Origin: Diprion similis
Taxonomy: Eukaryota; Arthropoda; Insecta; Hymenoptera; Diprionidae
Assembly (NCBI RefSeq): GCF_021155765.1
Contig: NC_060110.1
Coordinates: 19,428,001-19,492,000, forward strand
Length of the DNA: 64,000 nucleotides
Reading direction: 5' to 3'
This document shows, one piece after another, positions 23,045 to 36,619 of this stretch (the stretch's first letter is position 1; every line of letters begins with the position of its first letter). The notes beneath the pieces were generated by a model, which worked only from the letters and a program-made list of their open reading frames with translations, had not been told where the DNA came from and made no database searches. A program made the translations under genes and the position numbers.

Positions 23045-26000
23045 GTAAGTTGGCAAAAAGTATTCGTTAAATTTCTTGCTATAAAAAAATACAATTAGAA
23101 GCTGTTTTCACTCCTACCGCGAGATTCTTGCATGCAGACCTCGGCGAGCACATATACATATACTTACAACGAAATGATGCGAACGTGCATGGAGTCGATA
23201 AAACACTCATTGACGAACACATCGCTCTGTCTTACAATATAACTCTTGAGATTTTTCGCCGAGACTCAAGGTGAGAATACGGGGGTCAAATCCCTCGGTG
23301 AGAACGGCCGTACGTCTCTTGTACAGATAGTCGAACATGTTGTGGTATAAAAATTAAGAAATCCGATACTCCTGCACTCGACGCAATTTTTCCAAGACTC
23401 GTTTAAGTGCGAGCATTGAATACTTATTTGGAACCTGATACATTTCGGCTTGCGGATGTTTCTTTCCCGAGGAGGAATAAATCTACGCTACCTAATCGCT
23501 GCTTATCTATCAGTGCACGTGTGCGGCATCTTGGTTGGTGTCTGGTTAAGTTGTATCTAGGTACACACGGGATAGACGTATAATGTACGGAAAAAATTAA
23601 CACCGTTGAACCGGGTCGAGGAACTTCTTCTTCCTAATGCTAAATATAGAACGCACCAATCAAATTCCACGCGTTTATTGTTCCGGGCTATATAGGCTGC
23701 ACACTCGAACTCTTCTATTCAAGGTTCAGACGAATAAAGATCGTCGCGGTATAATAGGCAGTGGCTTCTACTCCTTCCGTTTGTATAACCATACGTTACA
23801 GTAATTAAAGCAGTAGAAAGTCGCGCCGAAGAACTTGAGGCGCCGGACATTACAAGTTTACGCGTCTGTTGTATTACGAGTATCATTAATGATAATGAAC
23901 GACGAGAATCGGCTCGCTATTCTCCGACGAACACATCTATATATACATGTTTACTGCAAAGAAGCCACAGTGAGGTCTTTAATGAATGGTATACTGCAGT
24001 TAAAGTTTTATCTTACCCTGCAACAGCTCCGTCGTATCATGTATGACCGTAAAAACAATTTCAAGTATCTTTTCCCAACCATGTATGTGTCAAACACGTA
24101 AGTGTTATTCTAGTAGTGGTTTTACGATGACTTCATATTCATGCATGTATTAGGTATATAGAACATTGAGAAACCGCGTCTCTGTAACCTTGACGTGTGT
24201 TTCACTCCTACGCGATGAAGGCGAGAGGGATTGCAGATTGAATGGAAATTGACCGTTTCTGACATATTTGTCATAATTATTCACGTTTACGGTGAAATTT
24301 CGTATCCCGTGTTGAAATAAAGAAAGATTTTTTATTTTTTAACAAGATAAATAAGCACGGAAAGAAAGCCGCGTTGCGGTAAACATTTCGGAAAGAGATA
24401 TTTTTTCTTTAGTTATTCACTTTTCACGAAAACTTCCAAAAAGTTTCTTCTTTACCGTGAATAATTAGGACAAGAAGAAGGTAGCTGGCGCCTTTATCTA
24501 CGGCTTTTACATGCGATACTGTGCCTTTATTATACGTTTGACACGGAAGTCGTTAAACAGATTAATGACAATCGCTCATCCGTGGTGCAATTAGTTAAAC
24601 TGTGGAACACACGCGTGAACGTTGTGGCTTGTAATCTATCCGCTCCTGCCTAAACTACTCGACTGGTGCAGTTCAGCAAACAAGTCTAAAGAATTTTCAT
24701 CCGTGTTATCTTAATAGAACGTGACGTGCCGGTACAAAGGCGGAACTTTTATTAAACATCCTATCATCTACTTACACCTATAACAATTCTCATAACGATG
24801 CCAATCACGTTTCATACGACGAATTTATTCCGAGGCCGTTATTTTAGCCGAGATTTAGGCTACAATTGTCATTTATGAATAAGTAACGGGCCCCAGCTGC
24901 ATTCAGAGACTGTTTGTAATTCCACCGTTCCATTTCGATTGCAAAACATCCAAGTGAAATTGGAATTTTAGTTTCATCATTTTTCCGACACTCAATCATA
25001 CCACATGAATCCAAAAAAGTTACTTTTCTTGCGTTTCCCCTTGATTATTATTATATACCTCATGTATATATATATATATATATATATACACGTTACATAC
25101 ACATTCTGACTCTTCCAAACCTTTATATTATGCCGAGGGGGAGAAATAGGGCTGCAAGTATAAGGTATATAGATGACTAACTCCATGACAACGAGGAAAC
25201 ATTGATTCGTCAAGGGCCTCGGTGACGTCATTATTATACCACCAATTAATTTCATTATTCTTTTATCCCTACCGCCACGTAGCGGCGATTCGTCGAAAAT
25301 ATTACAGCTTTCAAACAATACCATTTCATTCTATGTACAATGAATACTACCTAGTATTCGACTATTCTTAATTCGGTGTATTGTATATTCCTGAAAGGGT
25401 TGGGAATTAATTCTGTTTCAAATTCACTGATACTGCGGTATTAGGTACTAATTAATCAGACTCACCGAACGGTACTTCGTAAGACACTTATTTATTCATA
25501 CGTAAATTATTTGTCTTCCATTTTCTCATGCATAGCATTTTTTTCCCGAAAAACGATTAGGCTTTCTTGGATTTTTAGCTGTATCTTTCGAACGAGTTGT
25601 TTGATCGATCAATTGGTATACCAGTCGTAATGTTTTTCTCTTGTAAAAATATGTTGATATATAACTTATAAAAAAGTCTGTAAAATAATGGCAAAAATCA
25701 ACAGAGTTCGCTATGAAGTTTGTTTTTTTTTCTTGTATTTTCGAACAACACATTGTGTCGAGCACAATGATTTTCAATGTGGCATCTCATTAGCAAAAAA
25801 CCAAAGTTGCGCTTATATTCTTGCCTTGATTGGTTCTCGAAGTAAAACTTGTTCTTTGTGTGCTTTTGCCAGTGCTTTCAAAGCTTCGATGCTCCTACAT
25901 AATTTCACTAAAATAATTGACGGCTGCAGGGAATTTTCAAATTGTTCCGCTGATATTAATCCACGTATTCGATGTAATTCTCACAAGTATACAAACATCG

Positions 26001-29000
26001 GTACAATACTAATTGTAAGAGGAAAAATCAAATGAGCGCGATCGTCCATATAACGTAGAACGCTCATATTTTCCCAAAATCTTTCTTTTAACCTGAACAA
26101 ACTTTTTAGGGATTGCCACGGTGAAAAATGGTGAATTATTTTTTACCGAAAGACCCTACATATATACATGCAAGTATAATTATGTGAGTGCTTGGGCTCT
26201 CCTTCCCCTGTAATAAGGGGTGAAAATCAATTTTTGGCTCTCGGCTTGTTATTTCAACGAACGTCGAATTGCTCCCGACCCGTAAGTTCCTGTCGGAAGT
26301 ACACGATTCATGGGACACATGTGCAGTCGCCCGTCTTCGAGCATCGTTCACCATGTAGGCTGCTCTCGGCGCTTCTCGTCCCAGCCCGGAAGTTCCGGAG
26401 TTACAGTTATAAGGACGCGATTCCTGCAGCACTGCACCACGTCCATGGCTTGCGCTTGAAACGGCGTTGCTTAACTCGGAACGCCACCCTCGCTAAGGCA
26501 CGTACATAAATACCTGCTGCAACCCTGCAGCAAGCAAGTCGAGGAGTAGAAATCTCTTCTTTTTTCCTCACACAGTTATTCTCTTTACCGTGATCGTTTG
26601 TTTGGACAGCTTCGGATATTCGCTTGACGAGTTGTACAAATAGGAGAAGCATTATACGGTCTAGGTGACAGTTTTTCAGTCAAATCTTTAGGCATTCGAT
26701 AGGACTGAATTCTTGTTCAGTATATGAGGTATTCCGCCTCAAAATCACCTACGTCTGATCCTTACCATCGGCGGTTTTTGTTTTATTTAGAAGGATGGTG
26801 GAAAGTGTATTAAAAGAACATCTTTCACCGAGTTGTAGATTTTTTTGGACTACGGGTTTGATTTTTCCTGCTCCCGAAAATACGAAAACTCAATTCTCGA
26901 ATCGACAGACTCAATCGACGGCAGGCTTCGGATTTTTTTCATCGATTCCTTGTTGAAATAACGTCAATTTGGAGACCGAGATGAATGTGGGCAAGCCTTC
27001 GGATTAGAAGTTATAGCTGGCGAAACAAGTAATTAGCAAGTGAGAAAAATGGAGTTAAAAATAACTTTGTATTTTTTGAATTTATATTTAATTCGATTTT
27101 ATCACTTTTCAATTAATTCTTTCGCCTGTAGCTTTTAAACTAAAAGCTTCTTCACTTCCATCTTGGTCTCAATACATTCTTTCTTTAACAAAAAATTTAC
27201 GAGAAAAATTTGGAGCCAATCGCTTGTGAATATTCATTCGACAATTGTGTTTTCGTATTTTTGGGAATAGCAAAAACGAAACCCGTGGTCCAAAAGATGT
27301 GCACCTCGATGAAAGATGTTCTTTTTGTGCACTCTAAACCGTACTTAAAAATCGAAAAAAATCGCCGATGATCGGTTTAGACGTAGGTCACTTTGGGGTG
27401 GAATGCCTCATATGTACCTACGTCCAATCGTGTACGAAAACGAAAACAAACAACAAATACCCAGTTCGAATATTCAACACCTCCAATCTATCCGTACGTA
27501 CAGAAAAAGATTCACAAAATCGTTGAAGAGAGAGAGAAAGAAAGAGAGAGAGAGAAAAAAAAATTAACACGTTTTGTGGTCACAACGGTTTAATACGTGT
27601 AACGTGATATTTATTCTTGTCTGTTTTATCATGACTTCATCATCACCGGATCATTATAATTATAAATTCGATTATTTTTTCCATGTTTTTCGATTGAACT
27701 CTACGTTGAAAATATGATTGATTCCTGAACTTATTTTCGTAGCGAAAAAGGTTATCCTGCGAGTATTTTTCATGTCAAATTTTACACTCGTTAGCTCAGG
27801 ATCGCATATTTTACGTGCCCGTAGGATGAGATCATCTTTTGCCAGCTGACGCTGGTCGGACAGGCTGGTTTGCTTCGGTTTTTGGCCGTTGGAGGATGGA
27901 TTCTGAAACGACGCATGCACTCGGGGTTCAGGCTCACAGTAGTAAAAAAAGAAACTCGGTTCTTCCGCTTTCGTTTTAATGTTAATTAATTTTTTCATCA
28001 TCTCGGAGAATAATTCTCACAATCCAGAAGAATAAGAGACGCGGGCGTTTGACCGGAAGTCGAGATTCACCGGGGCTCTTGGTTCGCGTTCAATTATCGT
28101 AACTCTAGCTCATCCGGTAAACTCGGGCGTCTCTAATTCTCGTAAGAGTCATTCGCTCTTTTGCGTTTCAAGGTAAAGGACATTTGCGCCGCATAAAGAT
28201 GACTCAGGAATGACTGGACAATGCTTATACGTGGATAATTATTTTTGCAATGAATAATCCGCTCGAGATTCTCTCCTGAACTCAAGAGAAGATTTTCTTT
28301 GCACGGAATATGTTATATATAAAATGCAAAATTGTCGGTATATGAATATATTATTGTCGCTATGTACATGTATACATACGTACGTCACCGCACATGACAG
28401 GATACCAGCTATCTATAGTCGTGACAAAGGAATGGCTTATTATAGTCATTCTCCTCCTGCAGAAATTTCACTCCAACACTTTGACGGTCTTTACACACTT
28501 CGTTCGCTTCTCTGACAAGCGTGTTGCACCACACATGTATTATATCCCCCGGGAATACGTGCACTGCAGTAGGTATGATGCCCTACCTAGGACCTTAAAA
28601 TCTAAATATATCCTTACGCACGGTGTAAAATTGGCGTTGAGGCGGAAAGGAAAACCGCGAGTTGCGGTACCGCGTGCTTAGAATACTCCAGAAGAGAATC
28701 TGACGATTCGAAAGATCCGTTTAGCTTACAATTAGTGTACACAGGTACACAAGTACGTAGTTAAATCGTTAATAATAATGAAAGCATCGTGTATCTTATA
28801 TTATATTCGGCAATTATTATCTGAACGTAACAAGTGAATGCAAAAATTCCTTTCAATTTTGAGATATATACGTCGTAAATTATAAATGTCGGATTATTTT
28901 TGTATAACGTTCGCTTGATAATCGTCTGTTTTGTCCGGACTTTCTCTACACTCGAGTAGACATACTGCAGTCGTGTATGTATATTGATTTAATCTTGAAC

Positions 29001-31268
29001 TTTTATATACTACACCGGGGTCACGTACACCTGAACGAATACCCACATCGAAGTTCGACAACCTCGCTCGTTGGCCCTGCAATGCGAATATTACATTTTT
29101 ACCAATGGTGCAATAACCGCTGCAATCGATCGAATTATTTGTGAAAAGCGCAGGATAAATGATTCCTTGGTGTTGATACTGCTATGAGGTAGTTTTAATC
29201 TCTTTCACGTATCTTGTTCGTTATAATACTATATATCTGTATATAGTATATTGTCTGTTCATAAGAAAGAATTCTTTCGCCAGAGATTATTTCTCGTGAA
29301 GACTGTCTGAGAAGACCTCTGCCGAGGATGTAGAGGGCGACCACAGGGCTAGGGAGGGTGTATGTAAGGTAGCTGGCAGCTGCGCTCTGCCAAAGGCGTA
29401 GAATAAGAAGCTGCGGAGCTCGAAGAATCGAAGAGACGATGAAGAAAAGAAAAGAGAAGAGAAGAGAAGCCCAGGCGCCTCCTAGTAACGTAAAGGAGGA
29501 GAGAGAAGGAGAGAGAGAGAGAGAGAAGGGACAGAAATGAACGAGAACGACGAACACCTGTCGTTTTTAAGAAAGGAGACGTTGGTCCCATCAGCCAGGT
29601 GTTCGAATCCCGAGGAAACGCTTTTCTCCATGCTTTATTCTGCCAGCCAACTGCTGGCCGTTGTTCGTTTTCTTTCGCAAAGATTCAACCACAGTTTTTC
29701 ACGGTTCAGTAGCTACATCTACTTTGCTGAGTCCAGTTTTGCGGATGATGAAGTGAAATACTGATGCTCTAGGCTCGAGAGTGTCTTCCTAGTTTCATGG
29801 AGTAATGCGAGACACTTTTTCTGCTCACAGCTATCCGCGGTTTTACTCCAATTACGCGATTTTTTTCCTGGAGATTCCGTAATATATTTAACAAATGTTT
29901 TTTAGACGGTTTGATTTTTATTTTTATTTTCCCCTCGTTTTCTAACTGGTTCTGCGATTTTATCATCGTCGTTATTGAAGTTAGTAACGTTACTGTAACT
30001 ACGAATGATATTGGAAAAATCTTTACTCTGCAACTTTTAGATCGTCTAAAATTTGGTAAACATTATGAACAAAGCATGCTTGTATTTTATAAAGACAACT
30101 TCTTGAGAGTCATTCTAATATTGCATGTTAATGAATTTTTCCCTCATGGTTCGTTTATACTTCTTTAACGTTACCAACTTCAGTCTTTTCGAATTATGGA
30201 TGATTCGACTTTATAAACATACACCATGTACCTTACATGTAAAGATTGGAGTGATGATGGTGAGACAAAAAAATGGGTTACAACTGCAATATTGGTTCAG
30301 GTATTTTTATTGCATCTATTATCAAGGAGTAAAAACCCATCCTGGCTTCAATGTAAGGATGTTGGGTTCGTCAGTGAAGAAAGTTTCAATGAAATATTAC
30401 ATTCATTCTTCATCCTGTATCCATTATACGCTATAACTTACGAGTAGAAAAAGGTTTTCAAAAGACTATCTTTCCATTCAACAATTGTTTCAATAGCCAT
30501 TAACAACAGGATAAATAATAATGAAAAACAATGAACGGTATATAATGAATGAAAACGTTCGTCGTTTTTGTCTGCGGATTTGTACAGAGTTCAACTGCGT
30601 CTCTGCAGTCTCCTCTAAAATTTCGCTCCGTATACACAACTACACATTCAATAATGAACCGCTAATTGGAAGTCGTTCATATACTTTTCATTTCTGTTTG
30701 AATACGGAGACCACCAACCAACGGATATATTCTGAGCAAAATTTGGTTGATAACATCGACAAATTCCATGGAATCTTCCCATTTTTATGGAAAAATATTC
30801 TATCCAAGTGCAATGGCCGAAGCAATATCTAAATAAGTTTGCAATTAATTTTCATCGTAGAACTTTTCGACTGGGTTAGTCAAATTTTAATTTAGAGATA
30901 AGAAGAAATTTTTTTTTCCTCGAGTCTTGCGATCAGTTCACTGATTCCTGCTGCACGCATCAGGGTTAAATCGTAAATATCGAACGGGGTTGAACCCCCC
31001 ATGTGTGACGTAGGATCGTATCAATTTCAGTGTCTTTTAGGTGTCCGCGAGGTAGAGAAAGAACCCCGTTTGCTCACGCCTGTGCAGGGTGGCCAATCGT
31101 CTGGAAAAGCTCTGAAATCAGGAAGTGTCAGGGAATTTTTAATGGGTCATGGAATTTGAGTTGTTCTTGAAAATGGCGTGAAATGTGATTTTTTTTTTCA
31201 TGTAATCTCTAAATTCTTCCAACAATTACCTAATAGTTTGAATTACTGTCTACAATTCTTCCTCGGAT

Positions 31269-31305
<37 letters not shown>

Positions 31306-34300
31306 ATTTTTCTCTCCACGTTCGTTAGATAGTTTATATTTATTTATACAGATGATAATGATGATCTCGATCACAGCGTGAATCCGTAAGTACTTGAAAC
31401 TTGAGATACATTCTTAACAGTACCGATGACCTTCTGGTTTTTATCAACGAGAACTATTGCGAAATATGAAACGAATGAAATAGCAATTTCAATGTTTTTA
31501 CAAATATACGGAAAGTGTTGCATAATGCGGTATGATCTAAGCATAAAGTCGAGAAAAAAAATGTAATTCAGTCAGTAAAACCGGGAAAAGTTTGGAAATT
31601 ATTATGATTGACTTCAACCTGTTTTCTCACCCTGAGAGATGTAGATAGGTCAGGAAACAGAAGTGTCACAATATCGAATTATCTCAAACACAAAAACCTG
31701 TGTGAAAAATTGAAAAAATCCAGAAAGCAGAAATATAGAAAAGTCAAAATGTATCTTAAAAGTTCATAGCGCATAATAGAAACGAAAATATAAAATCGTC
31801 CAAATTCCGTCGATCTTTGCTTCCGATATTCATTCTTATATAATAATTTATTTTCTAACCATTCCGTACAATTTTACATCAGTCTATAAAAACTTTAACT
31901 TAATTTTTTCTGCATTTCAACTTTTCTACAATCCAACTTTCAACCTTTTGAAATTCTATAAACTAGATTCAAGCTTGTTTGAAAATTATTTTATATACTG
32001 CGACCCTTCCATTTTTCGATCATTCTACATCCCCCCCCCCCCCCCTCCGCCCCCCTCCACTCATACCTATTTAACAACGCATAACGTATAACGTGCAACA
32101 TATTCTCACGCCTCACGCACGATCAGTTAGGGTTTGCTGAGAGGTTTTCTCTGCTCCCTGGTCTGTGCGGATGCGTTGCGGGGGGAGGATGAGGATGAGG
32201 ATGAAGGGGCAAGAGGGTGCGGGAAGGGGGGATGGGGGGGGGTTAACCTCCTCTGGCGGGTGGCTCGGCGTTCTTCTTCCTCCTCGTAGCTGCGTCGGTT
32301 GGCCCTCGACGGCCTGGCGCGAGAGGATTGGGATGTGGAATTGCACGTGACCTAGCATTTTAATGCGCATCCCCACACACGCGCTGAGTCTCGTATGGAG
32401 TATGTATGTTCATACATACCTCGAGCGCAACGTGGATATACCGGGACCATCTCTAGAAACTAAACAGGATCTGCGCATGCGCGAATTTAAATCCGCCGTC
32501 CGTGCAGTCTGGCCACCCCGAGACCCTGCTGTCAAACTCTGTTTCTGTCGGCGATGTAGTTCACATGCATTTTTGAGGTTAGAATCTCAAGTTATTGAGA
32601 TAGTCACTCGGAAAGGCTTGGGAAGCATTTGTTATTGAAAATTGATTGTTCAAAGAACGGTCGGAATTTAATGCTGATGCTCTTTGAAAATTCGTCCTAT
32701 TCGATTGAAACAAGAAATCTGTTCAAATGTTGGGTGCTTGGAAGAAACGAAGCAGGTAGGTGGGGACAATTTCATTGACAAAAATCATTTTCATTACTTC
32801 ATACATTAAGAATAACAATGAAATTTTTTTCTTTCAACAGAAAATACAGCCAAAATAATAGCATCTCTGCTGTTAGCTGATGTCTTCTCTTCCCATTCAA
32901 TTCATGACACATGCAGAGATCATCGGCCACTTTTGTTGGTTGGAAAAGGAAGTTGTAGATCTTACGGTTTCTTTCAATTTCAAATCTAATCTAAAGAAAT
33001 CTAATCCGAAGAGTAAAACTCAGAAACATTCTGTGACACAAGTTAAAAATCAACATTTTCAAAATGTGCCTCAGTAATTAACTTTAAGGATAATCATGTT
33101 TTAGAGTAATGTTCAGAACATTCATATGAAAATATTGACTTATCGGATTCAACATTGTACCCCTTGTTCCTTTGAAACAAATGAATATCTAATTTTCACT
33201 GAAGTCCATGAAAATATTTACTTAAACCTAAATCCAATACAATATCTTGTTCATAGTGCTCCGAACATCATCCAGTAACATGAATATCCGGAAGGAATCC
33301 CTCTGTCGCAGAAACCGTTATAAGGTTCTTTGTTTTTAACTTGTGCCACTAGATAACTTTTGCATTGCAGATTCCATTTCCAATCTTAGGATGAGATTTT
33401 TTGTTTCGAACAGTGTTAACATGGGATGCAGAATTAATTGTAATAAATGGAGATTCACAAACTCTCAGTTTCAATGAAGGACCATTGTAAGAGTATAAAA
33501 TTGAATCTGGTTTCAAGCTTTCAATAAGTTACCGGATGACTCCCTGATAAAGATTCATCATAAAAAAGTTAGCCAGCAAGTAAGTCCTATTGTAGACAAA
33601 GTGATCATTTGTAATGTGTACTAGTAAGTGAATGCATTCCTTAGACCTTGCTGGGGTTGAACGAGGCTCAAGCACGGATGATAGCTGCAACTAGCTAGTC
33701 AGATGATACTGTCGATTAATATTGATTTTAAAGACATTTTCAACTGAAGTTATCCAACATTTTTAGATTGAGATTGGTTCAGTTTACACATCAAAATTCA
33801 TCCTTGGAATCTGATTTAACACTTGAAACACTATTCATCTGAATTGAATACCAAGAGAGTGAAAAATAAAATATCAAAACTGCCGAAAATAACATTTGAA
33901 AAATAATGCGGGCCAATAATACTGCTTGGATTACAATGGTGCACGGAATGATTGCTCTGTAAAATTAGTTAGCAGCAATTGTTGAATAACAAACTTTTTA
34001 CTATTGGCTCGATAGATCTAAAATGATGGAATATTCAAACACCATGATCTGTAGTGTGTCGTGCTCTTCAATTTTGCCACGACTGATGTTCAGAAGGTGG
34101 CGATGACCAGAAGAAATTCCTTCGGATCTGTTGTCTAATGGAACAACGGAACAACCAGGTTCGATGGTTGGAACGGTGGCACCAATCGAGAAACTAGGGT
34201 CCTAGCCACCAAAACGTTTTGACCATCAGGTAAGCTATGATTTTCATCCTATTATCCAAACTTGAAACTTCAAGTCTGTCAGAACAAACGAATTTTATCA

Positions 34301-36587
34301 TTGAATACATGTGAAAATATTGTAATATGCAAATATCATAGTATCAGAAATTTACTTACACGCTTCAACGCCTGACAACTTTAGTCTCGCTTCGATGATG
34401 TTTGTTTCCCACCTGAAAATATTAAAAGATATTATCATCAGACAAGAGCTTCTAATTGTTTTGAATACCACTAATTTTCAATAAATTGCGACAGAAAAAC
34501 GAATTGCTACTTTTTGCACTCCTAAGCTTTGTGTTTCAAGATACACTATTTCTTTTATTCCTTGTTACTGATTTTATTTTAATATTTCATGTTCATTGGC
34601 ACTGATTACTGGCTTCCGGAGCACTGCACTGTAACAAATCTACTCTGGAGCAACCTTCTACTGGGTTTCAACAATCCATTTATTTGTAATTTTATGTAAA
34701 TAAAGAATCTGTTTGAAATAAACAATATTTTTACTTACCTGCCTCAGTTTGTCTAGACTCCCACTCGTTGATGACGTTCCACATTTAATTTCAGATTTCT
34801 TCTTTCAATAAATAACTGATCCAATTTCTGTAGCTTTTGATATTTGTTTCTCCATTGACGCCTTTATTGTGTCGATTAAATATCTTCTAATATCAACTAC
34901 GGTATTGCTGAATGACACTTTTCGTAGAAAATTCACGATAAGTAGGAATAAATATCAACATAACCTCAATACGCTACTTTACGCTCGAGATATTCAGAGC
35001 CTTGTCACATTTCGTGTACGTTGGTCGCCTTGGTTAGCTGACGAAAATTACTCCGCGGGGCAATTTCGCTGACCAATGAAATTGAATCATTTGGCGCATG
35101 CGCAGTTCCTGTTTAGTTTCTAGAGATGGTCCCGGTATGCATACACGCGTTTAGAGTCTGTATCGGGATGTGCAGGCCTCTGTGCTCACACCCGTTAAAA
35201 CAAACACTGTCGTGTGCCTCCCAGAAATCGCTGAAAATAATGCAGCGACGCTCGGCGTCTCTGTAATACGGTTCTGCATCTGCATACATGTATTTATGCG
35301 TGCGTGCGTGTGTGTGTGTGTGTGGTACGCACAAATGAGTATATAAAGACGAAGATGATGGTCACGCTTCGTGGCCTGATCTTTTATTTTCATGTGATTT
35401 TAAAAAATTTTATATTTGATATTTCGACTGATTATTATATATTATATTTTTATATTGTAATTGTACGTAATTATATTGTTATACTCGGGTTAGCTAATCT
35501 TGACGTAGAATTTTTATTTTGTAATTCATTTATTTGAAATTAGATTATTGTGATTATCATCATCGATTTTTATAGACGAAGGAAAGTTCTTCGTATATCT
35601 TAAACTCTGGTGTAACTGTAAAGAATTTTTTTCCGCAAATTTTTAAACGAGTTTTGTTATACGTATACCGATGCTTTGGTATTTTTCATCGCAGTTTGAG
35701 TCATGTCTGCAGTATATGTCTGCAGGTCGAATCATGAATTATAATTATCCCATGGTATACATATAAGATTGTAAGAAACGTATGCGCGTGAAAAGCTTCG
35801 CACAACTCGGTATTCCTCTTTTCCACTTTCATTAAATTTTAATAATCCTCGTTATATTTTAATGAGGCAAGAAAAAAGTAAGGATATAAAATAATTGTTG
35901 CACCTTTTGTTCGGGTTTATGCATAGCTTATAACGCGATTCACGCTGGTATAGGTAACTATATATTATCTATCATACATCGGGGGAGTGATTTTCAACAC
36001 TAACAAAGTTAGTAATTTATTTCAATAAAATTTTCAACTCTCCATATCACCGCGCATTCCGACGTTAAGTATACACGTCGTCGTCGTATACAAACTTCAC
36101 ACCGTCACATGATTCATTTAAACCGTTCCTACGTGTACGATTGTGTATTCTCCCCGCAAGATCCAGGGGGTGTGAAAAAGAGTCCCCTGCTAACGGCCCT
36201 GCACCCTACTGTTAGGGTGTGAAAAGGGCAACTTTAATAACAAACCACCGAGTGTGAACGAGTTATGAGTTTTCAAGTCTCGAGACTTTATACTTCATCT
36301 TTACTTTTCATCCTCCGGAGCAGATCGAGCATTCAGCTTTTATCCAACTCTATGCTGCACCTCGAAATAGAAAAATCTCCGAACTGCATCAATGCATACG
36401 CGTACCGGGTATTAGAAGTGAAAATGAAATTACAGCAGAAATATGATTGCGATTATATGAAACGTTAGTTTTCGGAGGTAGGTAAGAGTATAAACAGAAC
36501 GAGACTGCATTAGTTGACTGTTTGCTGGTACATCTGCTTATTAATCTCAGGGAAAAGAAGGTTGGGTTCATGAAGCTCGTATCCTCC

Positions 36588-36619
<32 letters not shown>

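Larger units (their letters stand above)
32441..35135. mobile_element. 2.7-kb decayed DNA transposon with 42-bp terminal inverted repeats
   Basis: 32441-32482 and 35094-35135 are inverted copies matching at 41 of 42 positions. The termini read CCGGGACCATCTCTAGAAAC inward, and both inner ends contain the palindrome GCGCATGCGC. TA flanks both ends (32439-32440 and 35136-35137). The interior is AT-rich and has only short open frames (e.g. 32880-33077), so no transposase is intact. The near-perfect ends suggest either recent mobility as a non-autonomous copy or long repeats under turnover. Superfamily is unassigned; a TA target is compatible with Tc1/mariner-like elements. Confidence 0.8.

Noticed and set aside
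23265-23310. tRNA-like string GGGGTCAAATCCCTCGG
   Set aside because: Only a weak T-arm-like stem; no D-arm, anticodon arm or acceptor stem can be placed around it.
25065-25089. (TA)n tract considered as a regulatory element
   Set aside because: A simple dinucleotide microsatellite with no other signal.
29537-29764. 75-codon ORF after a GA-rich tract, with a GTTCGAATCCC string resembling a tRNA T-loop
   Set aside because: The T-arm stem does not pair and no acceptor or anticodon stem can be drawn. The ORF shows no family similarity.
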